Source of the DNA: Lawsonibacter faecis
GTDB lineage: Bacteria; Bacillota; Clostridia; Oscillospirales; Oscillospiraceae
Direction: 5' to 3'
DNA length: 64,000 bases
NCBI RefSeq assembly: GCF_014287675.1
Contig: NZ_JACOPQ010000001.1
Location: forward strand, 372,001-436,000
Under the pieces are notes generated by a model. It saw only the letters and a list, made by a program, of their open reading frames with translations. It was not told the DNA's origin and ran no database searches. Positions 50,447-58,894 of this stretch are shown here, piece by piece. Positions within the stretch are counted from its first letter, which is position 1. Each line of letters opens with the position of its first letter. A program made the position numbers and the translations under genes.

Positions 50447-50541
50447 TCAAGAAAACCGGCGGGCGGCGCGAAGGCCGCCCACCGCCCGCAGACATGCGGG
50501 CCCATCACTCCCGGGCGGCCTCCCGCCGGGTGATTGCCCGC

Positions 50542-52020
50542 CTACCTTGCCAGATAGTCCAGCGCGGCCTGGAGCGCGTCCTCCCCCACGGCGGTCTCTA
50601 CGTCGGGGACCAGCGTCTCCTGGTCGGCATTGGTATCGGGCCGCTGCCACCGGACATGGGAGACGGTGCCCTGGGCGGCGATATTGTCCAGCATGAAATA
50701 GAGGATGTCCCCGTAGCTGCTGGGCGCATTGGAACTGGGACGGCCGATGACGGTGCCCAGCTTCCCGTCCTGAACCCACACGCCCAGCATTGTGGCCGAG
50801 CTGTAGGTGTTCTCGTCGGTGAGGACCACCAGCTTGATTTTGGGGTTCGCCTTGGCGGTGGAGAGGTCGGGTGCCTGGACGTCGGACCCCTCGGTCTTGG
50901 CATACCCCCGCTTGTAGGGCTGGTACTGGTCCAGGGCAAGCTCGGAGTAGCGCACAAACCCGCCGTACGCCGGGGCCTCCATGTCCATGGCGTGGAGCAG
51001 CTGGAGACAGGCGTCGGAGCTGCCGCCGCCGTTGCCCCGCACGTCGATGATGACCTTGCTGGTGCCGCTCTTCACGGCCTGGGCCAGCTCCGCCGCCGCG
51101 GCGTCCACCGCTTCGCCCAGCACACACTGGTTGAGGTCCACGTAGAACACGCCGCCCTTCCGCTCGGTGGAGACTACGCCGCCCTCCGCAGCAGAGGCGG
51201 TGTCGGGCACGGCGAAGGCCACCGTTCGGTCCTCGCCGTCCACGGTGACCGCCATGCCGGAGAAGTCCTCGCTGAACGCCGCCCCTGCCTTGAAGAGCAG
51301 GTTTTTGTTGGCCGCCCAGTAGGCGTGGTTCAGGTCCCGGGCGGACTGGTTCTCCGCCGCGAAGTATTTATCCACGGCGGCGAAGACGCCGGACACGGGA
51401 AGACCGCCGATGGCGGTGACTTCCGTCTCGGTGACGGCGCCGGTCTCATCGGTGAGGTAGAGATGGCCGCCGTCCGCCGCCCAGCCGATGTCCAGAAGGG
51501 CCTGAGCGCCGTTTCCAAACGGGTTGATGGAGGTGTGCCCGTCCCGGAGGGAGGCGGTGTAGGCCAGGGCGCTCCAGGCGAAGTCGGCGGCGGTGCTGGC
51601 GGGATCGCCCGCCGTGTCCAGCATGGCCTGCCTGGCGGCGGCATAGCCCTCCGGCACCCGGTTCAGGAGGAAGGCGGGGTGGGAGCCCTCCACGGCGCTG
51701 ATGAGGGTCTCCGCGTCCTCCATCAGCGGCGCCTTGCCCACGGAGACGGTGTGGGTCGAGGCGTCCCAGAGCACTTCCTTGCCCAGGATGTCCCCCAGGG
51801 CCCGGGCGGGGATGTAGACCGTCCCGTCCACGGCGAAGGGTTCCACCGGATTCCCCTTCGCGTCGGTGAGGGTGATTTTCTGCCCGCTCACCTCCAGCGA
51901 GATGTCCGCGTACTGGGCCTGGAGGGTGCGGGTGGTGATGGTGCTGGCCGCCACTGCGCTTCCCGCTGCCAGGGCCAGGGCGCAGAGGACGGTGAGTCCC
52001 CGCCTCATATGCCTGTTCAA
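50542..52020 (-). CDS. Secreted S41-family peptidase with copper-amine-oxidase-like N-terminal domain
   Basis: About 492 residues: signal peptide (about 1-24), a stalk domain of the Cu-amine-oxidase_N type (VDGTVYIPARALGDILGKEV), and a C-terminal tail-specific protease core with IIDVRGNGGGSSD and the catalytic serine in NTYSSATMLG. TTG 52020 has GGAAG eight bases upstream; ATG 52008 (MRRGLTVL) is the alternative. Likely an extracellular processing or degrading protease. No PDZ domain is obvious. Confidence 0.85.
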   Translation of the reverse strand: MNRHMRRGLTVLCALALAAGSAVAASTITTRTLQAQYADISLEVSGQKITLTDAKGNPVEPFAVDGTVYIPARALGDILGKEVLWDASTHTVSVGKAPLMEDAETLISAVEGSHPAFLLNRVPEGYAAARQAMLDTAGDPASTAADFAWSALAYTASLRDGHTSINPFGNGAQALLDIGWAADGGHLYLTDETGAVTETEVTAIGGLPVSGVFAAVDKYFAAENQSARDLNHAYWAANKNLLFKAGAAFSEDFSGMAVTVDGEDRTVAFAVPDTASAAEGGVVSTERKGGVFYVDLNQCVLGEAVDAAAAELAQAVKSGTSKVIIDVRGNGGGSSDACLQLLHAMDMEAPAYGGFVRYSELALDQYQPYKRGYAKTEGSDVQAPDLSTAKANPKIKLVVLTDENTYSSATMLGVWVQDGKLGTVIGRPSSNAPSSYGDILYFMLDNIAAQGTVSHVRWQRPDTNADQETLVPDVETAVGEDALQAALDYLAR

Positions 52021-52185
52021 TCTGATCGCTTCCTTTCCTCTATTGGTCTTGCATTTGACTCTACACCGGGTGGGAAGGGAAGTCAATTTAAAATAGCTTA
52101 AAAGGCATTCCCGGACGCCCTCTCCGCCCTCCTGATGTGAGGTATCTGAGGGGGCGGCGAGGAGGCGTCTCCCGCGGGTCGTCAT

Positions 52186-52230
52186 GAAAATAGGGCCTGG
52201 TGCGGCATCGCAGCACCGGGCCCTATTTTC
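52186..52230. terminator. Terminator after thrS
   Basis: Long arms GAAAATAGGGCCTGGTGC / GCACCGGGCCCTATTTTC (52186-52203 and about 52213-52230), just after the thrS stop. Confidence 0.85.
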
Positions 52231-52241
52231 AACATCCAATT

Positions 52242-54002
52242 TTACCGCGCGAGACGCTGGGCGACTTCCTCACCCAGAATCTCCACGAACTCCTCCAGGC
52301 TCATGACGCCCTGGTCGCCCCCGGAGCGGCTGCGCACCGCCACGGTGACCCCCTCGGCCTCCTTGTCGCCCAGGACCAGCATATAGGGCACCTTGTCCAG
52401 CTGGGCCTCGCGGATCTTCTTGCCGATTTTCTCGTTTCGGTGATCCACCTCCACGCGGAAGCCGTGCTTATCCAGCACGTCCCGGACCTGGTCGGCATAC
52501 TCCGCGGTGCGGTCGGTAATCGGGAGAATCTTGACCTGCACGGGGGAGAGCCAGGCGGGGAACGCCCCGGCGAAATGCTCGGTGATGACGCCGATGAACC
52601 GCTCGATGGAGCCCAGCACCACGCGGTGGATCATGACGGGGCGGTGCTTCCCGCCGTCCTCGCCCACGTACTCCAGGTCGAAGCGCTCGGGCATCTGCAT
52701 ATCCAGCTGGATGGTGCCGCACTGCCAGGTCCGGCCCAGGGAGTCGGCCAGGTGGAAATCCAGCTTGGGCCCGTAGAACGCGCCGTCGCCCTCGTTGATG
52801 ATGAAGTCCTTGCCCATGGCGCTGATGGCCTTTTTCAGGGTCTCGGTGGCCATGTCCCAGGTCTCCTTCTCGCCGATGTGGTCCTCGGGCATGGTGGAGA
52901 CCTCGATCTGGTAGGAGAGGCCGAAGACGGAGTACACCTCGTCGAAGAGGCGCACCACGTTTTGAATCTCGCTCTCCATCTGGTCCCAGGTCATGAAGAT
53001 ATGAGCGTCGTCCTGGGTGAAGCAGCGCACACGGAACAGGCCGTGGAGCGCGCCGGAGAGCTCATGCCGGTGCACCAGGCCCAGCTCGGCCATGCGCAGG
53101 GGCAGATCCCGGTAGGAGTGGGGCTCGGTCTTATAGACCAGCATACCGCCGGGGCAGTTCATGGGCTTGACGGCGTAATCCTCCCCGTCGATGACGGTGG
53201 TGTACATATTGTCCTTGTAGTGGTCCCAGTGGCCGGAGCGGTGCCAGAGGGCCTGGTTGAGGATGATGGGAGTGGAAATCTCCACGTAGCCGTACTTCTT
53301 GTGGACCTCCCGCCAGTAGTCCAGCAGGGTGTTGCGCAGAACCATGCCCTTGGGCAGGAAGAAGGGGAAGCCGGGGCCCTCATCCATCAGGGTAAAGAGG
53401 CCCAGCTCCTTCCCCAGCCTGCGGTGGTCCCGCTTCCTGGCCTCCTCCAGCTTGGCCAGGTACTCGTCCAGCTCCTCCTTCTTGGGGAAGGCGATGCCGT
53501 AAATCCGCTGGAGGGTCTGGCGGCTGGAGTCGCCCCGCCAGTAGGCGGCGTTGCAGGCGGTGAGCTTGATGGCGTTGCCCTTTACCCGGCCGGTGGAGTC
53601 CAGGTGGGGGCCCGCGCACAGGTCGGTGAAGTCGCCCTGCTTATAGAAGGAGATGACCGCGTCCTCGGGCAGGTCGTTGATAAGCTCCACCTTGTAGGGC
53701 TCGCCCTTCTCCTCCATGAGCTTGAGGGCCTCGGCCCGGGGCAGCTCAAAGCGCTCCAGCTTCAGCTTCTCCTTGCAGATCTTGCGCATCTCGGCCTCCA
53801 GCTCGGCGAGCTGATCCTCGGTGAAGGGCTGGGGGGTGTCGAAGTCGTAGTAAAAGCCGTTTTCAATTGCGGGGCCGATGGCCAGCTTCACCTCGGGGTG
53901 GAGCCGCTTCATGGCCTGGGCCAGGATGTGGCTGGTGGTGTGCCAGTAGGTCTTGCGGTACTCCGGGTTTTCAAAGGTAAACTGGTTGTTTTCTTCACTC
54001 AT
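52242..54002 (-). CDS. thrS: Threonyl-tRNA synthetase (short form without TGS domain)
   Basis: A 586-residue class II synthetase. It begins directly with the editing-type domain (WHTTSHILAQAMKRLHPEVK; GFYYDF) and continues through the catalytic core with zinc-ligand motifs NCPGGMLVYK, LVHRHELSG and MIHRVVLGS, then the anticodon-binding domain. The ~60-residue N-terminal TGS domain of standard ThrRS is absent. ATG 54002 with GGAGT upstream. Controlled by the T-box at 54095-54398. Confidence 0.94.
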   Translation of the reverse strand: MSEENNQFTFENPEYRKTYWHTTSHILAQAMKRLHPEVKLAIGPAIENGFYYDFDTPQPFTEDQLAELEAEMRKICKEKLKLERFELPRAEALKLMEEKGEPYKVELINDLPEDAVISFYKQGDFTDLCAGPHLDSTGRVKGNAIKLTACNAAYWRGDSSRQTLQRIYGIAFPKKEELDEYLAKLEEARKRDHRRLGKELGLFTLMDEGPGFPFFLPKGMVLRNTLLDYWREVHKKYGYVEISTPIILNQALWHRSGHWDHYKDNMYTTVIDGEDYAVKPMNCPGGMLVYKTEPHSYRDLPLRMAELGLVHRHELSGALHGLFRVRCFTQDDAHIFMTWDQMESEIQNVVRLFDEVYSVFGLSYQIEVSTMPEDHIGEKETWDMATETLKKAISAMGKDFIINEGDGAFYGPKLDFHLADSLGRTWQCGTIQLDMQMPERFDLEYVGEDGGKHRPVMIHRVVLGSIERFIGVITEHFAGAFPAWLSPVQVKILPITDRTAEYADQVRDVLDKHGFRVEVDHRNEKIGKKIREAQLDKVPYMLVLGDKEAEGVTVAVRSRSGGDQGVMSLEEFVEILGEEVAQRLAR

Positions 54003-54094
54003 GATGATAACTCCTTTCACGGACACGGCAGTCCGTGTCCCTGCGCCTTCTGCTCGGTGTCGTAGGGCCAAAAACTTCTTGGTCCCTCGGGGCA

Positions 54095-54398
54095 AAACAA
54101 AACGCCTCACCCCTGATGTGTTCAGGGGTGAGGCGCAAACATACGTCCCACGGTTCCACCCTGCTTACGGCCGTCAGGCCGTCGCTCGCCACGCTGCGCC
54201 CGCCTTTTACGGACAGGGCGGATCAGCGCTGTTGTGACCTCTGTAACGGGAGGACCCGGCCCAGCCTAGCCGACAGCGGGATCGGTGGGCGGCTCGGAGG
54301 TGGTTATTCTCTGTCCGTGTCCCAGGAACGCTTTCAGCCGATGGCGCTCCCTCTCTGTGGGCCGGAAACAGGGCGTTTTCCCCGTCATTGCCTTCTTG
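54095..54398 (-). ncRNA. T-box leader of thrS (threonine specifier)
   Basis: Minus-strand features: AGAGAGGGAGCGCC stem-I start, AGAATAACCACC with probable ACC specifier near 54297, T-box AGGGTGGAACCGTGG (54149-54163), and a terminator with 14-base arms CGCCTCACCCCTGA / TCAGGGGTGAGGCG (54122-54135 and 54103-54116) and a T-rich tail. Uncharged tRNA-Thr would promote read-through into thrS. Confidence 0.92.
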
Positions 54399-54404
54399 GG
54401 TGAC

Positions 54405-54433
54405 ACTATAACACCGAACAGGGTGGTTGTCAA
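54405..54433 (-). promoter_or_regulatory. Promoter of the thrS T-box transcript
   Basis: TTGACA (54428-54433), 17 bases, TATAGT (54405-54410). Confidence 0.82.
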
Positions 54434-54449
54434 GGGGGAGACGGCCGGC

Positions 54450-54490
54450 AAAAAACGCCGCCCGGACCGACTGGCGGTCCGGGCGGCGTT
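54450..54490 (-). terminator. Terminator after the HU gene
   Basis: Perfect 16-base arms AACGCCGCCCGGACCG / complement (54454-54469, 54475-54490), then TTTTT on minus. Confidence 0.9.
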
Positions 54491-54501
54491 CTCAATTCAA
54501 C

Positions 54502-54774
54502 TTACTGGATGGAATCCTTCAGGGCCTTGCCGGCCTTGAACACGGGGGCCTTGCTGGCGGGGATGGTGATGGCCTCCTTGGTCTTGGGGTTGCGGCCGGT
54601 GCGCTCGGCACGGGCGCGAACCTCAAAGCTGCCGAAGCCCACCAGCTGGACCTTGTCGCCATCCTTCAGGGCCTTCTCAACCTGAGCGGTAAACGCGTTC
54701 AGGACGGTCTCGCAATCCTTCTTGGAGAGGCCGGTCTCTTCAGCCATGCCGGCGATCAGTTCGGTCTTGTTCAT
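54502..54774 (-). CDS. hup: HU-family DNA-binding protein
   Basis: A 90-residue histone-like protein beginning MNKTELIAGMAEETGLSKKD, with VQLVGFGSFEVRARAERTGR (the HU/IHF signature) and the DNA-binding arm NPKTKEAITIPASKAPVFKA. It bends and compacts DNA. ATG 54774 with AGGAGG upstream. Its promoter (TTGCAT-17-TATAAT) is at 54824-54852. Confidence 0.95.
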   Translation of the reverse strand: MNKTELIAGMAEETGLSKKDCETVLNAFTAQVEKALKDGDKVQLVGFGSFEVRARAERTGRNPKTKEAITIPASKAPVFKAGKALKDSIQ

Positions 54775-54823
54775 AAATATGGTTCCTCCTGTCAAATCGT
54801 TGGTAAAACTAGCTGCGTAGGCT

Positions 54824-54852
54824 ATTATACCGTCTCTTGTTCCAGGATGCAA
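54824..54852 (-). promoter_or_regulatory. Promoter of the HU gene
   Basis: TTGCAT (54847-54852), 17 bases, TATAAT (54824-54829). The rest of the 54775-55102 gap shows nothing that I can support. Confidence 0.78.
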
Positions 54853-55102
54853 CCACCAAAACCCTGATTTTTCCGCGTTTTGGTGGATTCTTAACAGATT
54901 TCCGGCCTTTATAGGAAAATTTTAGCTCCGCCGGCTTCTCAAAACCCGAGGACCGGGGCCGGCCGGGAGGCGGGCGCCCGGAAGCGCACAGCGGCAAACT
55001 CCGCCTGGACCGCAGCCAGCCGCTCATTGTTCTCCCGGCGGGAGCCGTTACAGCGGGGGATTTGATAGCGGAAGTCCCCCGGCATCAGGGCGGACATATG
55101 AT

Positions 55103-55465
55103 TTGAACGGCGACGGCAAGCTGTCCTGTTGGAACTATGACGCAGTGGAGACAAGCTGCCGGGATGATCCCCTGAAGGACGGGACGATGGTACGGCAGTA
55201 TGATGTCGGCACCGGACCAAACCGCTATTCCCACCTCTATACCCTGTACCGCTGTCAGGCCGGGGGAGAGATGACGGAGCTCTCCCATATGTTCATCCAT
55301 GAGTATACCTATTGCGACGGCGCAGCCCCCTCTACCATCTACGGAATCGATGGAGAGGAAGTGGATGAAGCCGTCTTCAGCGCCCGCTTTGAGGCGCTGG
55401 TCACCAGCCAGCTCCCGGACCGTTCGGCCTGGACCAGGGTCCAGACAGGCGCCGATATGGGTTAG
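55103..55465 (+). pseudogene. Probable C-terminal remnant of a larger protein
   Basis: The open frame (entered upstream without a start codon; first possible TTG at 55103) reads as a real protein tail of about 120 residues: LNGDGKLSCWNYDA (an EF-hand/dockerin-like Asp-x-Asn-Gly-Asp loop), MFIHEYTYCDGAAPSTIYGI and a charged end. No ribosome site or promoter precedes it, so it is likely the 3' end of a truncated gene. Family not recognised. Confidence 0.45.
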
Positions 55466-55549
55466 GCGGCGGCCCCGCTATTTGGATGCACTGCGGGACG
55501 GCAGCATCCTGCAAACGCACAAAAGGCAAGAAAACCACGTCATTTATGA

Positions 55550-55580
55550 GAGGACGGGCCGCAAGCTGCGGCCCGTCCTC
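55550..55580. terminator. Hairpin between the remnant and the P-type ATPase
   Basis: 14-base perfect arms GAGGACGGGCCGCA / TGCGGCCCGTCCTC (55550-55563, 55567-55580). No T run. Confidence 0.55.
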
Positions 55581-55686
55581 TCGGCAATCCGTCCCTCTTC
55601 ACAGAGGAAACGCATTGCCGCACCAGTCCTGGGACTGGCTCCCAATGACATGGTTGTCTTGTCTTTCTAATTGCAGCGGGCCCTTG

Positions 55687-58350
55687 CTATATATGCTTTT
55701 TAACCGCGTCGCGGACAGTCTTCCAAAGCTGGATGACCACCGTGGGGGCAAAGGCCAGGAGGGCCACCAGCCCCAGCTGGGGGGCGGAGGGCAGAGTCAC
55801 CTGGAAGAGGCGGTTCAGGCCCGGCACGAAGAGCACGGCCGCCAGAAGCGCCACCCCCGCGGCGAAGGCGCCGAGGCTGGCCTTGTTGCTGGTAAGGCCC
55901 AGGGCGAAAATGGACTTCTCACCCCGGCAGTTGAAGCCGTGGAAGAGCCGGGCCAGGGTGAGGGTGGCGAAAGCCATCGTCATGGCGAGACCGGCCCCGC
56001 CGGCGTTCAGGCCGATGAAGAACGCCCCCATGGTGGCGGCGGCGATGAGCGCGCCGTAGACCAGAATGCCCAGGAGGAGGGAGCGGTTCAAAATGGGCTC
56101 CCCGGGGTCCCGGGGGCGCTGGTCCAGAAGGCCGTCTCCGGCGGGCTCCACGCCGATGGCGATGGCTGGGAGGGAGTCGGTGAGGAGGTTGATAAACAGC
56201 AGATGGACCGCCGCAAAGGGCATGGGCAGATTGGCGAGGGAGGTGAAGAGCACGCAGAGAATGCCCGCCATATTGCCGGATAGCAGGAAGTTGATGGCGT
56301 TTTTGATATTGGTATATACGCCCCGGCCGTTAACCACAGCCTTGACGATGGTGGCAAAATTGTCGTCCGCGAGAATCATGGAGGCGGCGTCCTTGCTGAC
56401 CTCTGTGCCGGTGATGCCCATGGCCACGCCGATGTCGGCGGCCTTGAGGGCGGGGGCGTCGTTCACGCCGTCGCCGGTCATGGAGACAATTTTGCCCTTG
56501 CGCTGCCATGCGCCTACAATGCGTATTTTATTCTCCGGAGATACCCGAGCGTATACGGAAATCTTCTCCAGCCGCTGGTCCAGGTCGGCGTCGGACAGGG
56601 CGTCCAGCTCCACGCCGGAGAGGGCCTGGTCCCCGTCCCGGAAAATGCCCAGCTGTTTTGCGATGGCGGCGGCCGTGACCTTGTGGTCGCCGGTAATCAT
56701 GATGGTGCGGATGCCCGCCCGCTTGGCGTCGGCCACCGCCCGGACCGCCTCGGGCCGGGGCGGGTCTATCATGGAGATGAGGCCGATGAAGGTGAAGCCG
56801 TTCTCATCCTCCAGGGTGGGCGGGCGGAAGTCGGGCAGCTCCCGGTAGGCGAAGGAGAGCACCCGCAGGCCCTGCATGGACAGATCCATATTCACCCTGG
56901 AGATCTCCTCCCTGCGCTCGGGGGTCATCTCCACGGGGCCGTTTCGGGTGAGGAGGAAGCTTGAGCGCTCCAGGAGTGTGTCGATGGCGCCCTTGGTATA
57001 GAGGGTGGGAACGCCGTCAATATCGTGGAGGGTGGACATGAGCTTGCGGTCGGAGTCGAAGGCCAGCTCCCCACGCCGGGGGTGCTGGGCGCGGTAGGCG
57101 ATCTCATCAATGCCGATGCGATCCCCCAGCATCACCAGGGCCACCTCCGTGGGGTCGCCGATGTCGCCGGTCTCACGGTCTGTGGTGGCGTCGCTGGCAA
57201 GGAGGGCGGCCTTCAGCAGGAGGCGCTGCACGTCGTTGACCAAGTCCAGATCGTGGCCCTCCAGCAGAGAGCCGTCGGCGTAGATCTTCTGGGGGGTCAT
57301 CTTGTTCTGGGTGAGGGTGCCTGTCTTGTCAGAACAGATGACCGATACCGCGCCCAGGGTCTCCACGGCCTTGAGGTCCTTCATGATGGCGTTCTGCTTC
57401 GCCATCTTCTGGGTGCCCATGGCCTGGACGATGGTGACGATGGAACTGAGGGCCTCCGGGATGGCGGCCACCGCCAGAGCCACGGCAAACATGAGTGCGC
57501 TGAGGATGCCGTCCTTGGTGAAGAGGGGGAGCTGGTGGTAGAGGTTCAGGGCGAAGACACCGGCGCAGATGACCATGATGATGACGGCCAGCTTCTTGGA
57601 GAAATTGTCCAGACTCTGCTGCAGGGGGGTCTTGCGCTGCTGGGTCTGGTTCATCAGGGCGGCCACCTTGCCAAGCTCGGTTTCCATGCCCGTGCCGGTG
57701 ACCACCAGGGACGCCCGCCCATAGGTGACAAGGCTGCCGGAGAAGACCATGTTCTTCCGGTCGCCCAGGGCGGTCTCAGCCTGGGCAATGGCGTCGGTAA
57801 ATTTCTCCACCGCCTCGCTCTCGCCGGTGAGGGAGCTCTCGTTCACCTTCAGAGAGAAATTCTCCAGGATGCGGCCGTCGGCCACCACCATATCGCCGGC
57901 CTCCAGCTCCACGATATCGCCGGGGACCACTTCGGTGGAGGGGACCACGGTGCGGGAGCCGTCCCGGAGGACCTTGGCGCTGGGCGCCGACATGGCCTTT
58001 AGGCTGGCCAGTGATTTCTCCGCCTTGAAGTGCTGGACCGTTCCCAAAATGGCGTTGAGGAGCAGCACCGAGAAGATGACGATGGTGCTCTCCACCTCGC
58101 CGGTTGCCATGGAGATCAGCGCGGCAATGATGAGGATAATCACCATCAGGTCCTTGAACTGCTCCAGGAAGACCTGCAGCACCGTCTTCTTCTTCCCCTC
58201 GGCCAGGGCGTTGGGGCCGTACTGCTCCAGCCGGGCGGCGGCGGTCTTGGCGCTCAGACCCCGGCGGGGATCGGTATCCAGCCGCTGGGCCGCCTCCCTG
58301 GGGTTAAGCGTATGCCAGTGGGTCTTTTCTCCATCCATGTAACTGGTCAT
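55687..58350 (-). CDS. Calcium-translocating P-type ATPase (SERCA-like)
   Basis: An 887-residue ten-helix pump: N-terminal cation-ATPase domain, TGESEAVEK (A domain), phosphorylation motif CSDKTGTLTQNK, MITGDHKVTA, MTGDGVNDAPALK, and GTEVSKDAASMILADDNF. The helix-4 motif AIPEALSSIVTI and the C-terminal helices fit Ca2+-type P2A pumps. It exports Ca2+ (or Mn2+) using ATP. ATG 58350 overlaps the stop of a 21-codon upstream ORF; ATG 58338 is an alternative. A consensus promoter lies at 58528-58556, leaving a ~170-base leader. Confidence 0.94.
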   Translation of the reverse strand: MTSYMDGEKTHWHTLNPREAAQRLDTDPRRGLSAKTAAARLEQYGPNALAEGKKKTVLQVFLEQFKDLMVIILIIAALISMATGEVESTIVIFSVLLLNAILGTVQHFKAEKSLASLKAMSAPSAKVLRDGSRTVVPSTEVVPGDIVELEAGDMVVADGRILENFSLKVNESSLTGESEAVEKFTDAIAQAETALGDRKNMVFSGSLVTYGRASLVVTGTGMETELGKVAALMNQTQQRKTPLQQSLDNFSKKLAVIIMVICAGVFALNLYHQLPLFTKDGILSALMFAVALAVAAIPEALSSIVTIVQAMGTQKMAKQNAIMKDLKAVETLGAVSVICSDKTGTLTQNKMTPQKIYADGSLLEGHDLDLVNDVQRLLLKAALLASDATTDRETGDIGDPTEVALVMLGDRIGIDEIAYRAQHPRRGELAFDSDRKLMSTLHDIDGVPTLYTKGAIDTLLERSSFLLTRNGPVEMTPERREEISRVNMDLSMQGLRVLSFAYRELPDFRPPTLEDENGFTFIGLISMIDPPRPEAVRAVADAKRAGIRTIMITGDHKVTAAAIAKQLGIFRDGDQALSGVELDALSDADLDQRLEKISVYARVSPENKIRIVGAWQRKGKIVSMTGDGVNDAPALKAADIGVAMGITGTEVSKDAASMILADDNFATIVKAVVNGRGVYTNIKNAINFLLSGNMAGILCVLFTSLANLPMPFAAVHLLFINLLTDSLPAIAIGVEPAGDGLLDQRPRDPGEPILNRSLLLGILVYGALIAAATMGAFFIGLNAGGAGLAMTMAFATLTLARLFHGFNCRGEKSIFALGLTSNKASLGAFAAGVALLAAVLFVPGLNRLFQVTLPSAPQLGLVALLAFAPTVVIQLWKTVRDAVKKHI

Positions 58351-58412
58351 TCCTTTCTGCTGTCAATCATCCGCAGAATGGTCATAGCCGGGAATGACCA
58401 TTCGTACATCAT
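58347..58412 (-). CDS. Short upstream ORF overlapping the P-type ATPase start
   Basis: A 21-codon ORF (MMYEWSFPAMTILRMIDSRK then E) whose TGA overlaps the ATPase ATG by four bases. Its coding region contains a strong hairpin (GAATGGTCAT...ATGACCATTC). The ribosome site is weak. It could couple translation of the pump or be fortuitous. Confidence 0.35.
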   Translation of the reverse strand: MMYEWSFPAMTILRMIDSRKE

Positions 58413-58527
58413 CTGCAGTAACGCAAGGGGGTAAACGGCACATTGGCGGGATGGCTTGCTCCGGGCTTCAGCCCATCCTGCCCCGCTCTCCGCGGCACGT
58501 GGAGGTAAATCGCATTTCCTTGGGTAA

Positions 58528-58556
58528 ATTATACTACCGCGCAGAAACCTTGTCAA
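58528..58556 (-). promoter_or_regulatory. Consensus promoter of the P-type ATPase
   Basis: TTGACA (58551-58556), 17 bases, TATAAT (58528-58533). The 170-base leader holds a hairpin around CAGGATGGGCT...AGCCATCCCG. Confidence 0.82.
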
Positions 58557-58639
58557 TCAGAGCACTTGGAGAAAACCAACGAATTTTACAGCAATTCTGC
58601 CCTGTTTTCAGCCTTTCCGTGCAGTTTACAGATTATTCA

Positions 58640-58805
58640 CAAAGCCTTCACGATTTAGCCATCATTGTCGGTTATTCTAATCATGGATTCAGGAAGAGCG
58701 AATCAAACAAAATCCTCCCAACACAACCAATCCCTCTCCAACACCTTTGCAGAACAACACACACACCCAAAAAGCCCCGGCCGAAAGGCCGGGGCTTTTT
58801 GGGCC
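58640..58805 (+). ncRNA. Candidate small RNA ending in an intrinsic terminator
   Basis: Between divergently placed promoters there is an A/C-rich, unstructured stretch with CCTCCCAACACAACCAATCC and CCCTCTCC, followed by a perfect terminator (58769-58782, 58787-58800, GAAA loop, TTTTT). It has no convincing ORF. C-rich anti-Shine-Dalgarno-like single-stranded segments plus a terminator are typical of base-pairing sRNAs. The promoter is not clear. Confidence 0.35.
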
Positions 58806-58810
58806 TTTTT

Positions 58811-58852
58811 TGGTCAGAGCCGCGGCGGCTTCATCCGCCGCGGCTCTGACCA
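58811..58852. terminator. Second strong hairpin before corC end
   Basis: Perfect 18-base arms TGGTCAGAGCCGCGGCGG and complement (58811-58828, 58835-58852), loop CTTCAT. On minus it lies 43 bases after the CorC-like stop. Confidence 0.7.
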
Positions 58853-58894
58853 AACTGCATTCCGGCATCCAAACGCTCCCGCCGCAATAAAGCC

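Noticed and set aside
54939..55300. Short minus-strand frames opposite the remnant at 55103
   Set aside because: Proline/arginine-rich, no ribosome sites, and they overlap a more protein-like plus frame.
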